A DNA stretch of 37,535 bases from Stenotrophomonas terrae (GTDB lineage Bacteria; Pseudomonadota; Gammaproteobacteria; Xanthomonadales; Xanthomonadaceae). Under the pieces are notes generated by a model, which saw only the letters and a program-made list of their open reading frames with translations, did no database searches and was not told the origin of the DNA. Positions within the stretch are counted from its first letter, which is position 1; the number at the start of each line of letters is the position of its first letter. The DNA lies in assembly GCF_001431465.1 (NCBI RefSeq), contig NZ_LDJJ01000046.1:1-37535 (forward strand). Direction: 5' to 3'. Made by a program: the position numbers and the translations under genes. This document shows, piece after piece, positions 7,346 to 15,490 of this stretch.

Positions 7346-7540
7346 TGCAATGGCTCCCCCTATTTGGAGTTTGTATACAGCTCCCCACGAAGAGGGTTGC
7401 TTGCGATGGTTGATGTTGATTGAAGAAACGCCGGCAGAAGGAGAGCTGTAGCGAAACATTCGATGTCGACGTCACAAATCCCCTCGCACGCCCAACCGCG
7501 ACGGCCACCGTCAGGGCCAGCACCAAGGAACATCCAGCCA

Positions 7541-7566
7541 CAGTTGCAGTTGCAGTTGCAGTTGCA
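7541..7566. repeat. Short CAGTTG hexanucleotide tandem tract
   Basis: Four consecutive CAGTTG units plus CA lie in the 313-bp gap upstream of the GH92 gene. Nothing else recognisable is in 7346-7658 apart from the ribosome-binding sites of the two flanking genes. Confidence 0.7.
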
Positions 7567-7658
7567 AAGGTCTGCCACTGACTGGCGGGACGAGCACATG
7601 CCAGCGCCCTCATCGGCATGCTAGTTTTGCCATATTAGACCGATCCAAAAGGTGCGGG

Positions 7659-10010
7659 ATGAAGCAGCTTGGCGCGACCCTGTTGGTACTTGCAGCAACC
7701 GTAGCAACCTCTTCCCTGGCGCCGTCTTCGGCAATGGCGGCCTCACCCGCCGCCAACGAGGCCGCCTACTCCGCCGTGAACCCCTTCATCGGCACTGGCG
7801 GCGAAGGACACACCTATCCGGGTGCGACCGTTCCGTACGGCATGGTCCAGCTCTCGCCCGATACCCGCATCCAGTCGCGTAAAGATGGGTACGGCTGGGC
7901 TGCGGGCTATCGCTATGACGACAGCACCATCGTCGGCTTCTCGCATACGCACTTCTCCGGCACCGGCCACTCGGATCTGGGTGATCTGCTGCTGATGCCG
8001 ACTACCGGCGAGCTGAAGCTGGAGCGCGGCAATCCCGATCAGCCCCTGAGCGGCTATACCTCGCGTTTCAGCCATGCCAGCGAGACCGCGCAGCCGGGTT
8101 ACTACGCGGTGACCTTGGACGACTACAAGGTGCGCGCCGAGCTCACTGCCAGCGCGCGTGTGGGCATGCACCGCTACAGCTTCCCGGCCGGCAAGCCAGC
8201 GCATGTCGTGCTGGACCTGCGTACCAGCATGTACGACTACCCGGGCAAGATCCTGTGGTCGCGCTTGCGGGTGCGGGCCGATGGCACGATTACCGGCTTC
8301 CGCGAGACGCGTGGCTGGGCGCCGGGCCGGCAGCTGTATTTCGCCATGCGCTTTTCGCAGCCGCTCAGCGGCCATCAACTGCACGACACCGAACAGGATG
8401 TCGTCTACAAGGGTTTCCCGCCGCCGGGCGAGAAGGACCCGACGCAGCGCGCGCAGATCGAGGGCCGGCAGTTGGTTGCAGCCTTTGATGTCGCGCCGGA
8501 GGCTGGCAAGCCTTTGCTGGTGAAGGTGGCGATCTCGCCGGTCAGCGAGGAAGGCGCGATTGCCAACCTGGATGCGGAAGCGTCGGGTTGGGATTTCGAC
8601 GGCATGCGCGCGGCGGCGAAACAGCAGTGGAGCGAAGCGCTGGGCGCGGTTGAGGCGCAAGGCAGCGCGGACGAACGCACGCGCTTCTACACCGCGCTGT
8701 ATCACACGCTGCTCGGGCCGACCTTGTTCATGGACAGCGATGGCCGTTATCGCGGGCCGGACAACGCTGTGCACCAAGCCAAGGGCTGGACCAATTATTC
8801 AACCTTCTCGCTGTGGGACACCTACCGCGCCCTGCACCCGTTAGCCACACTCGTGCAGCCGCCACAGCGCACCAATGACTTCGTCAATTCGCTGTTGGCC
8901 TCACGCCGCGAAAGCCCTTACGGGGTGCTGCCGGTGTGGTCGTTCCACGGTCTGGAGACCTGGTGCATGATCGGCTACCACGCGGTGCCGGTGATCGCCG
9001 ATGCCTATATGAAGGGCATCCGCGGCTACGACACCGAAGAGGCCTTGCAGGCGATGGTCGCCAGCGCCAACTACGGCCCGTATGACGGCATCGCGCAGTA
9101 CCGCGAGCTCGGCTATGTGCCTATCGATGAGGAAGGCGAAGCGGCCAGCAAAACCCTGGAATATGCCTATGACGACTGGACCATCGCGCAGGTGGCCAAG
9201 GACATGGGCAAGACCGAAGTGGCGAGCGAGTTCGACAAGCGTGCGGCCAACTGGAAGCATGCCTTCGACCCGGGCACCGGCTTCATGCGTGCGCGCAAGC
9301 GCGATGGCAGTTTCCGCGAGCCGTTTGATCCCAGTGCCAGCGGTTATGGCACCGACTTCACCGAGGGCAATGCCTGGCAGTACTCCTGGTATGTGCCACA
9401 GGATGTGGCCGGTCTGGCGGCGGCACATGGCGGCAGCGACAAGCTGCTGCAACGCCTGGACGATGTGTTTGAAGCCAAGGTTGACCCGTCCATCTTCGCG
9501 CACATGGAAGACATCACCGGCCTGATTGGCTGGTATGCGCATGGCAACGAACCCAGCCATCACGTTGCCTATCTGTATGCACATGCCGGGCAGCCGTGGC
9601 GTACGCAGGCGCGGCTGAAGCAGATCATGGATACGCAGTACGCCGCGCGCCCGGATGGTTTGGCGGGCAACGATGATCTTGGGCAGATGTCGGCCTGGTA
9701 TGTGTTTACCGCGCTGGGTTTCTATCCGGTTACGCCAGGTAGCAACCAATACATCATTGGCCGGCCGTTCCTGCCGCAGGCGACCTTGAATCTGCCTGAT
9801 GGCAAGCGCTTCAGGATCGTGGCTGACGGGTTGGATGCTGCGCATACGTATGTTGGTTCGGTGAGCCTCAATGGCAGGCCGTTGGATCGGGCTTATGTGA
9901 CGCACCAGGAGATTGTTGCTGGTGGGGAGCTGCGGTTTGTGATGCAGGCTGAGCCGAACAAGTCTTGGGCTGCTGATGCGGCGACGTTGCCTTATTCGAT
10001 GTCGCGGTGA
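7659..10010 (+). CDS. Secreted GH92 family alpha-mannosidase
   Basis: A 783-residue protein with an N-terminal signal peptide (hydrophobic stretch at residues 4-24, cleavage likely after SAMA at about 27), so it is exported to the periplasm or beyond. The GH92 fold shows VNPFIGTGGEGHTYPGA (40-56), FSHTHFSGTGHSDLGD (94-109), NEPSHHVAYLY (630-640) and GNDDLGQMSAWYVF (670-683). The last two blocks contain the substrate- and calcium-binding and acidic catalytic residues of this calcium-dependent exo-alpha-mannosidase family. Family members release mannose from alpha-linked mannosides such as N-glycans; linkage specificity (1,2 is commonest) cannot be read from sequence. AAGGTG precedes the ATG. 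No sugar transporter or other glycosidase is adjacent, so it stands alone, and the nearest neighbours on either side are GNAT genes. Confidence 0.93.
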   Translation: MKQLGATLLVLAATVATSSLAPSSAMAASPAANEAAYSAVNPFIGTGGEGHTYPGATVPYGMVQLSPDTRIQSRKDGYGWAAGYRYDDSTIVGFSHTHFSGTGHSDLGDLLLMPTTGELKLERGNPDQPLSGYTSRFSHASETAQPGYYAVTLDDYKVRAELTASARVGMHRYSFPAGKPAHVVLDLRTSMYDYPGKILWSRLRVRADGTITGFRETRGWAPGRQLYFAMRFSQPLSGHQLHDTEQDVVYKGFPPPGEKDPTQRAQIEGRQLVAAFDVAPEAGKPLLVKVAISPVSEEGAIANLDAEASGWDFDGMRAAAKQQWSEALGAVEAQGSADERTRFYTALYHTLLGPTLFMDSDGRYRGPDNAVHQAKGWTNYSTFSLWDTYRALHPLATLVQPPQRTNDFVNSLLASRRESPYGVLPVWSFHGLETWCMIGYHAVPVIADAYMKGIRGYDTEEALQAMVASANYGPYDGIAQYRELGYVPIDEEGEAASKTLEYAYDDWTIAQVAKDMGKTEVASEFDKRAANWKHAFDPGTGFMRARKRDGSFREPFDPSASGYGTDFTEGNAWQYSWYVPQDVAGLAAAHGGSDKLLQRLDDVFEAKVDPSIFAHMEDITGLIGWYAHGNEPSHHVAYLYAHAGQPWRTQARLKQIMDTQYAARPDGLAGNDDLGQMSAWYVFTALGFYPVTPGSNQYIIGRPFLPQATLNLPDGKRFRIVADGLDAAHTYVGSVSLNGRPLDRAYVTHQEIVAGGELRFVMQAEPNKSWAADAATLPYSMSR

Positions 10011-10079
10011 TTGATATTTGTGCTGTTGGGGTGCGTTGTTCGGCGGCAGAAAGCACGCTTCGCGCTCCCCTCTCCCCAA

Positions 10080-10104
10080 CCCCTCTCCCGCAAGGGGAGA
10101 GGGG
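10080..10104. repeat. CCCCTCTCCC palindrome, dispersed intergenic type
   Basis: A perfect 10-bp stem (CCCCTCTCCC with GGGAGAGGGG) has a GCAAG loop. A close relative lies at 11723-11748. It probably acts as a bidirectional transcription barrier after the GH92 gene. Confidence 0.6.
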
Positions 10105-10112
10105 CTAAAACC

Positions 10113-10190
10113 ACAGCCACAGCCAAAATCACAGCCACAGCCACAGCCACAGCCACAGCCACAGCCACAGCCAAAACCAAAACCAAAACG
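10113..10190. repeat. ACAGCC hexanucleotide tandem repeat tract
   Basis: Seven uninterrupted ACAGCC units (10131-10172) are preceded by two further units and an AAAATC variant, and followed by AAAACC units. The tract ends about 60 bp before the acetyltransferase start. Because the period is 6, changes in copy number would alter spacing but not frame. Confidence 0.85.
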
Positions 10191-10251
10191 GGATGCCCCT
10201 GCCTGCCCCCTTCCACAAAGAGAAAAGGCAGATGCTGCTAGATTGCCGCGT

Positions 10252-10704
10252 ATGCCGATCCGCCCCTACCAACTCGCTGATGCCGACGCCTGCTTGTCGC
10301 TGTTCGAAAGCAATGTGCCCGAGTACTTCACGCTAGCCGAACGCGCTGACTTCGAGCAGTTTCTACGGCGCGATGCGCAGGGTTGCGACTATCAGCTGAT
10401 CGAGCACGACGATAGTGTTGTCGCCTGCGGCGGCTTGGCGATCCGGGCCGATGGCGTCGCCGTTTTTTGCTGGGGCATGGTCGAGCGCAGCCTGCAGCGG
10501 CGGGGTTTGGGCAGGCAATTGAGCCTTGCGCGCTTACAGCAGGCCAGGCAGAACCCGAACGTGAAGCGCATCGAGCTCAGTACCAGCCAACACACACAGG
10601 ACTTTTACGCGCGGCTCGGTTTCAGCGTGACCCGGGTCGTGGCAGATGGCCACGGCCCGGGGCTGGATGCCGTCGAGATGGTGTTGGTGCTGCGCAACGA
10701 CTGA
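10252..10704 (+). CDS. GNAT family N-acetyltransferase
   Basis: A 150-residue cytosolic protein with a GNAT fold: N-terminal IRPYQLADADACLSLF, a central acceptor-side region, the acetyl-CoA loop RSLQRRGLGRQL (Q/R-x-x-G-x-G/A type) and the C-terminal FYARLGF motif. The substrate is unknown. The frame is open upstream back to 10018 through the ACAGCC repeat, but that extension encodes only a Pro/Gln/Lys repeat, so I start at 10252. No strong ribosome-binding site precedes this ATG; an AT-rich TAGATT lies just upstream, so a very short leader is possible. It converges with sugE, 8 bp apart. Confidence 0.85.
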   Translation: MPIRPYQLADADACLSLFESNVPEYFTLAERADFEQFLRRDAQGCDYQLIEHDDSVVACGGLAIRADGVAVFCWGMVERSLQRRGLGRQLSLARLQQARQNPNVKRIELSTSQHTQDFYARLGFSVTRVVADGHGPGLDAVEMVLVLRND

Positions 10705-10712
10705 AGCCGCTA

Positions 10713-11030
10713 TCAGCTGCTGGAAAGCTTCATCAGCACCAGGCCGCTGACGATCAGCACGGCTGCGCCAATACGCATCGCGCTGATCTGTTCGCCCAGG
10801 AAGATGATGCCGATGATGAACGCGCCGACCGCGCCAATACCGGTCCAGATCGTATAGGCGGTACCCAACGGCAAGGTACGCATGGCCAGGGCCAGCAACC
10901 AGAAGCTGGCGATCATGCCCACCAGGGTGACGATGCTGGGAACCAGCTTGGTAAAACCGTGGGATTGCTTCATTGCCAGCGCCCAGACGATTTCCAGCAC
11001 ACCGGCGATCACGAGATAGATCCAAGCCAT
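10713..11030 (-). CDS. sugE: SugE/Gdx guanidinium exporter, SMR family
   Basis: A 105-residue inner-membrane protein with four hydrophobic segments and the SMR glutamate (Glu13 in VLEIVWALAMKQSHGF). The residues around it, and the block LPLGTAYTIWTGIGAVGA, match the SugE/Gdx subtype rather than EmrE. Gdx proteins work as antiparallel dimers exchanging protons for guanidinium. The guanidine-II riboswitch in the leader independently supports guanidinium as substrate. A strong AGGAGG site (11035-11040 on the complementary strand) precedes the ATG. The gene is monocistronic, convergent with the GNAT gene. Confidence 0.95.
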   Translation of the reverse strand: MAWIYLVIAGVLEIVWALAMKQSHGFTKLVPSIVTLVGMIASFWLLALAMRTLPLGTAYTIWTGIGAVGAFIIGIIFLGEQISAMRIGAAVLIVSGLVLMKLSSS

Positions 11031-11047
11031 ACAGCCTCCTAGAGAAG

Positions 11048-11094
11048 CCAGGCCGTCCTGGATGAAGTCCCGTGATGGGCGGAGGTCGTCCTCC
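11048..11094 (-). promoter_or_regulatory. Guanidine-II (mini-ykkC) riboswitch of sugE
   Basis: On the minus strand there are two short hairpins with ACGR tetraloops: GGAGG-ACGA-CCTCC (11081-11094) and CCAGG-ACGG-CCTGG (11048-11061), joined by a 19-nt linker. The second hairpin ends 7 nt before the AGGAGG ribosome-binding site. This is exactly the mini-ykkC architecture, in which guanidinium binding lets the two loops pair and exposes the ribosome-binding site. A candidate -10 TAGAAT lies at 11106-11111, placing the transcript start just before the first hairpin. Confidence 0.92.
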
Positions 11095-11334
11095 GTTGGG
11101 CGGGCATTCTATCCAAGCCGGACCTTGTGGGCCGCCAAACGGCGGCAGCGGGTTACACGGGGTTCAAGCCGGAAGTCTGGTCGGCTGGTGCATGCATACG
11201 TTACAATCGCCGCACACGATCAGGACCTGCTCCAGTTTGTGTCCGGTCCATGAAGCATCGGCGGCTGATGATCCCATCGCCCCGGCCTCTCGTATCGTGA
11301 ATGGCCGCGCATCGCGCGGCCTAACCGTCTCTAT

Positions 11335-11445
11335 GGTGGCCCCGTCGGCCCCTCGCGACGCTAGGTCGAAAATCCCGCCAGGGCCGGAAGGCAGCAACGG
11401 TATCGATCGACGCGGGCGCCGAGGTAAGCCGGCGGGGTCGCCACC
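11335..11445 (+). ncRNA. ffs: Signal recognition particle RNA (4.5S type)
   Basis: The diagnostic SRP core GCCAGGGCCGGAAGGCAGCA lies centrally. The ends pair (GGTGGCCCCG with CGGGGTCGCCACC), giving the single long hairpin of the small bacterial SRP RNA, and a T5 run follows at 11446-11450. The RNA binds Ffh and directs inner-membrane proteins to FtsY. A perfect GGCCGCGC-ATC-GCGCGGCC hairpin at 11303-11321 lies just upstream and may be part of the precursor. The promoter is not clear. The exact ends are inferred from base pairing. Confidence 0.93.
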
Positions 11446-11450
11446 TTTTT
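11446..11450 (+). terminator. Terminal T-run of the SRP RNA gene
   Basis: Five T residues directly follow the base of the SRP RNA terminal stem, so the RNA's own long hairpin probably serves as the terminator. Confidence 0.5.
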
Positions 11451-11511
11451 GGGCCCTTGAAAGTTCCGCCGCTGATGAAGCGGTGATGCTGCCTGTACGC
11501 GTTGTGGCCTT

Positions 11512-11660
11512 GTAGCCCGGGTAAGCGCAGCGCACCCGGGGCTTTGGGCCGGCCAGGACTTCTGCTGGGCAATCGATTGATCGCCGACTACGAATTAGCT
11601 TTTTATTGATTGCGAGCTACCCGGCATGCGTCCCGGGTGCGCTGCGCTTACCCGGGCTAC
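11512..11660. repeat. Perfect inverted pair of GTAG-type REP elements
   Basis: A 29-bp element (GTAGCCCGGGTAAGCGCAGC, then GCACCCGGG) lies at 11512-11540 and its exact reverse complement at 11632-11660, 91 bp apart. Each carries the GTAG tetranucleotide before a CCCGGGT/ACCCGGG stem, as in the GTAG REPs described in S. maltophilia. No RAYT transposase is in the window. Confidence 0.8.
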
Positions 11661-11722
11661 GTTGGCTTCGTGGTGATGCCAGCGGAGTTATCCAACTCGG
11701 CTCCGGTTTGCCCTCACCCCAG

Positions 11723-11748
11723 CCCCTCTCCCGCAGGCGGGAGAGGGG
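11723..11748. repeat. CCCCTCTCCCGC palindrome, dispersed intergenic type
   Basis: A perfect 12-bp stem with an AG loop, related to the one at 10080-10104. The stretch from 11451 to 11829 contains this palindrome and the REP pair, and no gene that I can support. Confidence 0.6.
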
Positions 11749-11829
11749 CTCGGATATCGTTTCTATTGAGCGACTGACGCGCCGTGAAATTGCGCTGCTT
11801 CTACAGCCGCGACAGCTGCAACCTGGGCC

Positions 11830-12594
11830 TCACCCCTCAAACAGCTCCGCACGCGGCGCCGTTGGCTCAGCCAGTACTACGCACTCGCCCGGCATGGCCA
11901 CGCGGTGGCCGCGGGCGCGCAGTGCTGCGCCGTCGGCGCTGCTGGCGTAGTGGTAGAGCATCATCCGCGCCTGCGTGGCGGTGTCGTATTCGCGCTCCAG
12001 GTCATCCACGCCGGTGTGCGATGGGTTGCCGTGCAGGCCGCAGTCGTGGGCGATCAGTTCGTTGTCGCCGGCAAAGCGCGCCAGCATCTCCGGAATCGGG
12101 CGGGTGTCGCCGCTCCATACCAGCGCGCCCTGCAGGCGCAGGCCGTAGGCGGTCTCCGGCCAATGGTGGCGTACCGGGAATACCTCCAGGCGCACGCCTT
12201 CATGCCAGAACGCATCGCCCACCACGATCAGCTGGAAGGCATCCCAGAAGTTGGCACCGCCTTCGGCCAGCACGTTCGGGTAGTCCCCTACCCGCTTGTG
12301 CAGCAGCGGGACCAGCGGTGCCGGCACGTACAGCCGCACCTTGCCGCGTCGCTGCGGGTTGAAGAAGGCATCCACGAACAGGCGCTCGAAGCCGGCCACG
12401 TGGTCCAGATGGATATGGGTGACGAACAAGGCACCGGGCATGGCGCCGTAATGGCTGCGATAGGCGGTCAGGCCTTCGCCGCCGCAATCGATGGTCAGCC
12501 ACGGTAGGCCGCCATGCTCGATCACCGACATCGGCGAACCCAGCTCCACCGCCGACGCATTGCCGACACCCAGAAAACGCAACGCCCAACTCAT
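11830..12594 (-). CDS. MBL-fold metallo-hydrolase
   Basis: A 254-residue metallo-beta-lactamase-fold protein. It begins MSWALRFLGVGNASAVELGSP, as in RNase Z-like and PhnP-like members, and carries the metal motif HIHLDH (60-65). Later metal ligands are in VRHHWPET, WSGDTRPIP and IAHDCGLH. No signal peptide is seen, so it is probably cytosolic. The substrate is unknown. The start at 12594 lies 1 bp after the kdkA stop, so the two are probably translationally coupled, and a role linked to LPS or the envelope is possible by context only. An in-frame upstream ATG (12678) lies inside kdkA and gives a non-conserved extension. Confidence 0.88.
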   Translation of the reverse strand: MSWALRFLGVGNASAVELGSPMSVIEHGGLPWLTIDCGGEGLTAYRSHYGAMPGALFVTHIHLDHVAGFERLFVDAFFNPQRRGKVRLYVPAPLVPLLHKRVGDYPNVLAEGGANFWDAFQLIVVGDAFWHEGVRLEVFPVRHHWPETAYGLRLQGALVWSGDTRPIPEMLARFAGDNELIAHDCGLHGNPSHTGVDDLEREYDTATQARMMLYHYASSADGAALRARGHRVAMPGECVVLAEPTAPRAELFEG

Positions 12595-12595
12595 C

Positions 12596-13345
12596 TCACA
12601 CGCCCCGGTTCCAGGCCAGATCATAGGCGCGGCGCAGCCGCGCATAGTCCTGCTCAACGTCCTCGCGGCTGCGCGCACCGCGCAGCTTCAGCAACGAACG
12701 CAGCAGGCGCTTGAGGTTGCGCTCGCGCCAGCGGGTGGCCGGAATGCGCAACACGCCGCGGTCGAAATCAATCAGCCAGCCACGGCCGGCATCGTCAAAC
12801 AGAATGTTGTGGGCGTTCAGATCGGCATGGTCCAGGCCGGCCCGGTGGAAACGGGCGATCATCCGCCCGGCTTCTTCCCAGGGCGCGGCACGGCCGGTGA
12901 CCTGCGCGTGATCGGCCAGCGAGCGCACATCTTCCAGCCGCTCCATCAGGATCGCCGCCTCATAGCGCAGGCCCTGCCGCATGTAGAACGCCGCATACGG
13001 GCGCGGCACCGGCAGCTTCTGCGCGATCAACTCCCGCATCAGCCGGAATTCGGCAAAACTGCGCGTGCGGTTGGCACCGCGCCACAGGTAGCTGCTACGG
13101 CTGAATTTGGCCGCGACGCCACCGCGCAGGTACTGGCGCAGCACGCTGCGGCCGAACGGTGCGTCGATGAACCAGGCCCCGCCACGGCCACCATCGCCGA
13201 CCTGATGCGCCTTGCTGCCCCACTGCGCAGGCGCGAACAAGCCGGGATCGGCTTGCCGCAGGCGTTCGCGGTCGAACAGAATGGCGCCATAGCCACGACC
13301 ATCGCGGCAGGGCGTCAGCGCTTCAGTGGCGTCAAATGCGACCAT
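12596..13345 (-). CDS. kdkA: 3-deoxy-D-manno-octulosonic acid (Kdo) kinase
   Basis: KdkA phosphorylates the Kdo residue of the LPS inner core at the cytosolic face of the inner membrane; in xanthomonads the inner core has one phosphorylated Kdo. The 249-residue length matches the family when the start [12 protein letters not shown] at 13345 is used; in-frame starts exist 3 and 21 bp upstream. The kinase-like fold shows the catalytic loop [12 protein letters not shown] (173-184) and the metal-binding IDFD (192-195). It is divergent from a GT9 glycosyltransferase only 21 bp away, and the MBL gene follows immediately. Both neighbours fit an LPS core locus. Confidence 0.95.
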   Translation of the reverse strand: MVAFDATEALTPCRDGRGYGAILFDRERLRQADPGLFAPAQWGSKAHQVGDGGRGGAWFIDAPFGRSVLRQYLRGGVAAKFSRSSYLWRGANRTRSFAEFRLMRELIAQKLPVPRPYAAFYMRQGLRYEAAILMERLEDVRSLADHAQVTGRAAPWEEAGRMIARFHRAGLDHADLNAHNILFDDAGRGWLIDFDRGVLRIPATRWRERNLKRLLRSLLKLRGARSREDVEQDYARLRRAYDLAWNRGV

Positions 13346-13366
13346 CATCAGCGAGTCTAACAACAC

Positions 13367-14413
13367 ATGCCTGCATCGTCCTCCCCACTGTGTCTCTTAC
13401 GCCTCTCGGCATTGGGCGATGTGACCCATGTGGTTCCGCTGGTGCGCACGCTGCAGCACGGTTTTCCAGGCACGCCGCTGCATTGGGTGATCGACAAGGC
13501 CGGCCACAAACTGCTCGATGGCCTGCCCGGGGTCAGCTTCCATATCTACGACAAGAACAGCGGTTTGGCGGGAATGCGTGCGCTGCGTCGCGAATTTCCG
13601 CCAGGCCGCTTCGACGCATTGCTGCAGATGCAGGTGGCCGCGCGTGCCAACCTGCTGTCAGCCTTCATTCCGGCCAAGCGCCGCATCGGCTATGACAAGT
13701 CGCGCTCAAAGGACCTGCATGGTTTGTTCATCAATGAGCGCATCCCCGACCGCCCGGGCATCCACGTGCTCGACGCCATTGGCAGCTTCTGCGAGCCGCT
13801 GGGACTGAAGCAGACAGAGGTCAGCTGGGACCTGGCAACGCCGCCGGAAGCGCACGAGTGGGCACGCGCACAGTGGGACGAGGACGGCCGCCCGGTGCTG
13901 ATGATCTCGCCCTGCTCCAGCCACCAGCGCCGCAACTGGTATGCCGAGCGCCACGCCGCGCTGGCCGACCATGCGGCAAGCCAGGGTTGGCGGGTGGTGT
14001 TGTGCGGCGGCCGCAGCGAGCTGGAGCGCAGCACCAGCGATGCCATCCTCGCCGCGATGAAGCACCCGGCACTGGACCTGGTGGGCAAGGACACGCTCAA
14101 GCAGTTGCCCGCCCTGCTGGCCCGCGCCTCCTTGCTGGTGACCCCGGATTCGGGGCCGATGCATATCGCCAACGCGGTGGGCACCAAGGTGCTGGGCCTG
14201 CATGCAGCCAGCAACCCGGCGCGCAGCGGCCCCTATTCCGACCGCCGCTATTGCGTGGACCGCTATGACGACGCGGCCCGCCGCTATCTGCACAAGCCGG
14301 CCAGCGCGCTGAAATGGGGCACCAAGATCGAGTTCGACGAGGTGATGTCACTGATCACCGTCGATGATGCGATTGCCGCGTTCGAGCGCTATCGCGCCGA
14401 TCATCCGGGCTGA
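13367..14413 (+). CDS. Glycosyltransferase family 9 (heptosyltransferase-like)
   Basis: A 348-residue GT-B enzyme of family GT9. The N-terminal nucleotide-fold segment [22 protein letters not shown] and the C-terminal donor-site block [21 protein letters not shown] are the family hallmarks; no signal peptide is seen. GT9 enzymes add heptose, or occasionally other sugars, to the LPS inner core on the cytosolic face of the inner membrane. The position next to kdkA supports such a role, but RfaC, RfaF or another specificity cannot be decided from sequence. The start at 13367 is 21 bp from the divergent kdkA start, so any promoter must overlap the other gene's 5' region. Confidence 0.9.
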   Translation: MPASSSPLCLLRLSALGDVTHVVPLVRTLQHGFPGTPLHWVIDKAGHKLLDGLPGVSFHIYDKNSGLAGMRALRREFPPGRFDALLQMQVAARANLLSAFIPAKRRIGYDKSRSKDLHGLFINERIPDRPGIHVLDAIGSFCEPLGLKQTEVSWDLATPPEAHEWARAQWDEDGRPVLMISPCSSHQRRNWYAERHAALADHAASQGWRVVLCGGRSELERSTSDAILAAMKHPALDLVGKDTLKQLPALLARASLLVTPDSGPMHIANAVGTKVLGLHAASNPARSGPYSDRRYCVDRYDDAARRYLHKPASALKWGTKIEFDEVMSLITVDDAIAAFERYRADHPG

Positions 14414-14423
14414 GAGCCGGCGG

Positions 14424-14773
14424 TGCAGGAGCGGCGTCAGCTGCGAAGCTGGCATTGCTGCAGCACAGGGCATTTCTGCCATCTGTTGATTTACGAGCTT
14501 CGCGGCTTATGCCGCTCCCACAAGGCAGGCTTGGCGCTTGGTGCTGGTTGTGGGAGCTGCGTGAGCTGCGAAGCTGACATAGCTGCAGCGCTGGCAATAC
14601 CTGCCATCTGATGGCTTACGAGCTTCGCGGCTTATGCCGCTCCCACAAGGCAGGCTTGGCGCTTGGTGCTTGGTTGTGGGAGCTGAGTCAGCGGCGAAGC
14701 TGGCCTCGCTGACACACCAGTCATTTCCGCAATCTGGTGATCTATGGGCTTCGCGGCTTACGCCGCTCCTACA
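14424..14773. repeat. REP array with 125-bp tandem period
   Basis: Alternating direct and inverted copies of the GTGGGAGCGGCG/AAGCCGCGAAGCT palindrome fill the 387 bp between the GT9 gene and the DUF6165 gene. The block starting GAGCTTCGCGGCTTATGCCG occurs at 14495 and again at 14620, a period of 125 bp, and a third more diverged block (GGGCTTCGCGGCTTACGCCG) begins about 14747. No gene is visible. Confidence 0.8.
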
Positions 14774-14800
14774 TGCCGCCCCAGCCCTATTTCGCGCCTT

Positions 14801-15199
14801 TCAGCCGGCGCGGTAGTCCTGGTACGACTTTTCTTCCACGTAGCTGGAACCCAGCGCCAGGTTGATGGCCTTCTTGATGCGCGCGCGCTCATCGTTCTGG
14901 ATGTAGACGCTGCGCGCCAGCTGCACGAAGGCATCGTCGAAGGCCTGGGCCTTTTCCTTCAGGCGGATGTCGTCCTCGATGTCCCACAGGCGCTCGTTGA
15001 CCGCCTTCAGCTCCGTGCGCAGGGCGCTGATGTCCTGCGCTGCGGCTGGATGCGCCGCCCAGGTGCTGTCGAGCGCGCTCAGCTCGTTGCGCACGTTGAG
15101 CAGCTTTGCTGCATCGCTCATGCGCTCGGATTTGATCTGCAGGATGGAGATCTTGTCCAGCAACTCACCGAAGGACACGGGGACGAGAATTTCTGACAT
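14801..15199 (-). CDS. DUF6165 family protein
   Basis: A 132-residue, highly charged and mostly helical protein beginning MSEILVPVSFGELLDKISIL, with heptad-like stretches (residues about 17-90) that could form a coiled coil. I recognise it as the DUF6165 type, whose members often occur near LPS or glycan genes in xanthomonads; the function is unknown. No signal peptide or membrane segment is seen. The in-frame extension upstream to 15379 runs through the tRNA terminator and the tRNA-Ser gene and is not coding; GGTAAG lies before the chosen start. Confidence 0.75.
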   Translation of the reverse strand: MSEILVPVSFGELLDKISILQIKSERMSDAAKLLNVRNELSALDSTWAAHPAAAQDISALRTELKAVNERLWDIEDDIRLKEKAQAFDDAFVQLARSVYIQNDERARIKKAINLALGSSYVEEKSYQDYRAG

Positions 15200-15275
15200 G
15201 GGGCTTACCGATTGGATCAGGCGCTCAGTGTAGCCGCTGCAACCACTCGGCCCTACAGCACCGATTGCCGCAAAG

Positions 15276-15302
15276 AAAAAAGCCACCCGAAGGTGGCTTT
15301 TT
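15276..15302 (-). terminator. Terminator of tRNA-Ser(CGA)
   Basis: The hairpin AGCCACC-CGAA-GGTGGCT is flanked by A- and T-runs and lies 9 bp past the 3' end of the minus-strand tRNA. It is symmetrical enough to act in both directions. Confidence 0.85.
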
Positions 15303-15310
15303 CCAGTATC

Positions 15311-15401
15311 TGGCGGAGAGGGGGGGATTCGAACCCCCGAGGCGCTATTAACGCCTGCCTGATTTCGAGTCAGGTACATTCAACCGCTCTGCCACCTCTC
15401 C
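15311..15401 (-). tRNA. tRNA-Ser(CGA)
   Basis: On the minus strand the acceptor stem GGAGAGG pairs with CCTCTCC, followed by G73 and CCA. The anticodon loop CTCGAAA gives CGA, and a long variable arm confirms a serine tRNA. Its acceptor stem and T-arm resemble those of tRNA-Ser(GGA) at 3763, yet no tail repeats follow this gene. Confidence 0.97.
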
Positions 15402-15429
15402 AGATGGTCCCCGGCGAACCGGGCTGCGA

Positions 15430-15458
15430 ATAATAAAGGGCATCGGCCGCGCCGACAA
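15430..15458 (-). promoter_or_regulatory. Candidate promoter of tRNA-Ser(CGA)
   Basis: On the minus strand TTGTCG (15453-15458) and TATTAT (15430-15435) are spaced by 17 bp, 28 bp upstream of the mature tRNA. Confidence 0.6.
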
Positions 15459-15490
15459 GCGCTTTTTAACAAAAAGGCACCATCGACGAT

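Noticed and set aside
7541..7566. Phase-variable frame switching by the hexamer tract
   Set aside because: The period is a multiple of three and no gene reads through it, so frame switching is not possible.
10018..10251. N-terminal extension of the GNAT gene through the ACAGCC repeat
   Set aside because: It encodes only Pro-Gln and Pro-Lys repeats and a palindrome; the GNAT fold begins at 10252.
14424..14773. CRISPR array
   Set aside because: Repeats are palindromic REPs in alternating orientation with variable spacing, not constant direct repeats with unique spacers, and no cas genes are near.
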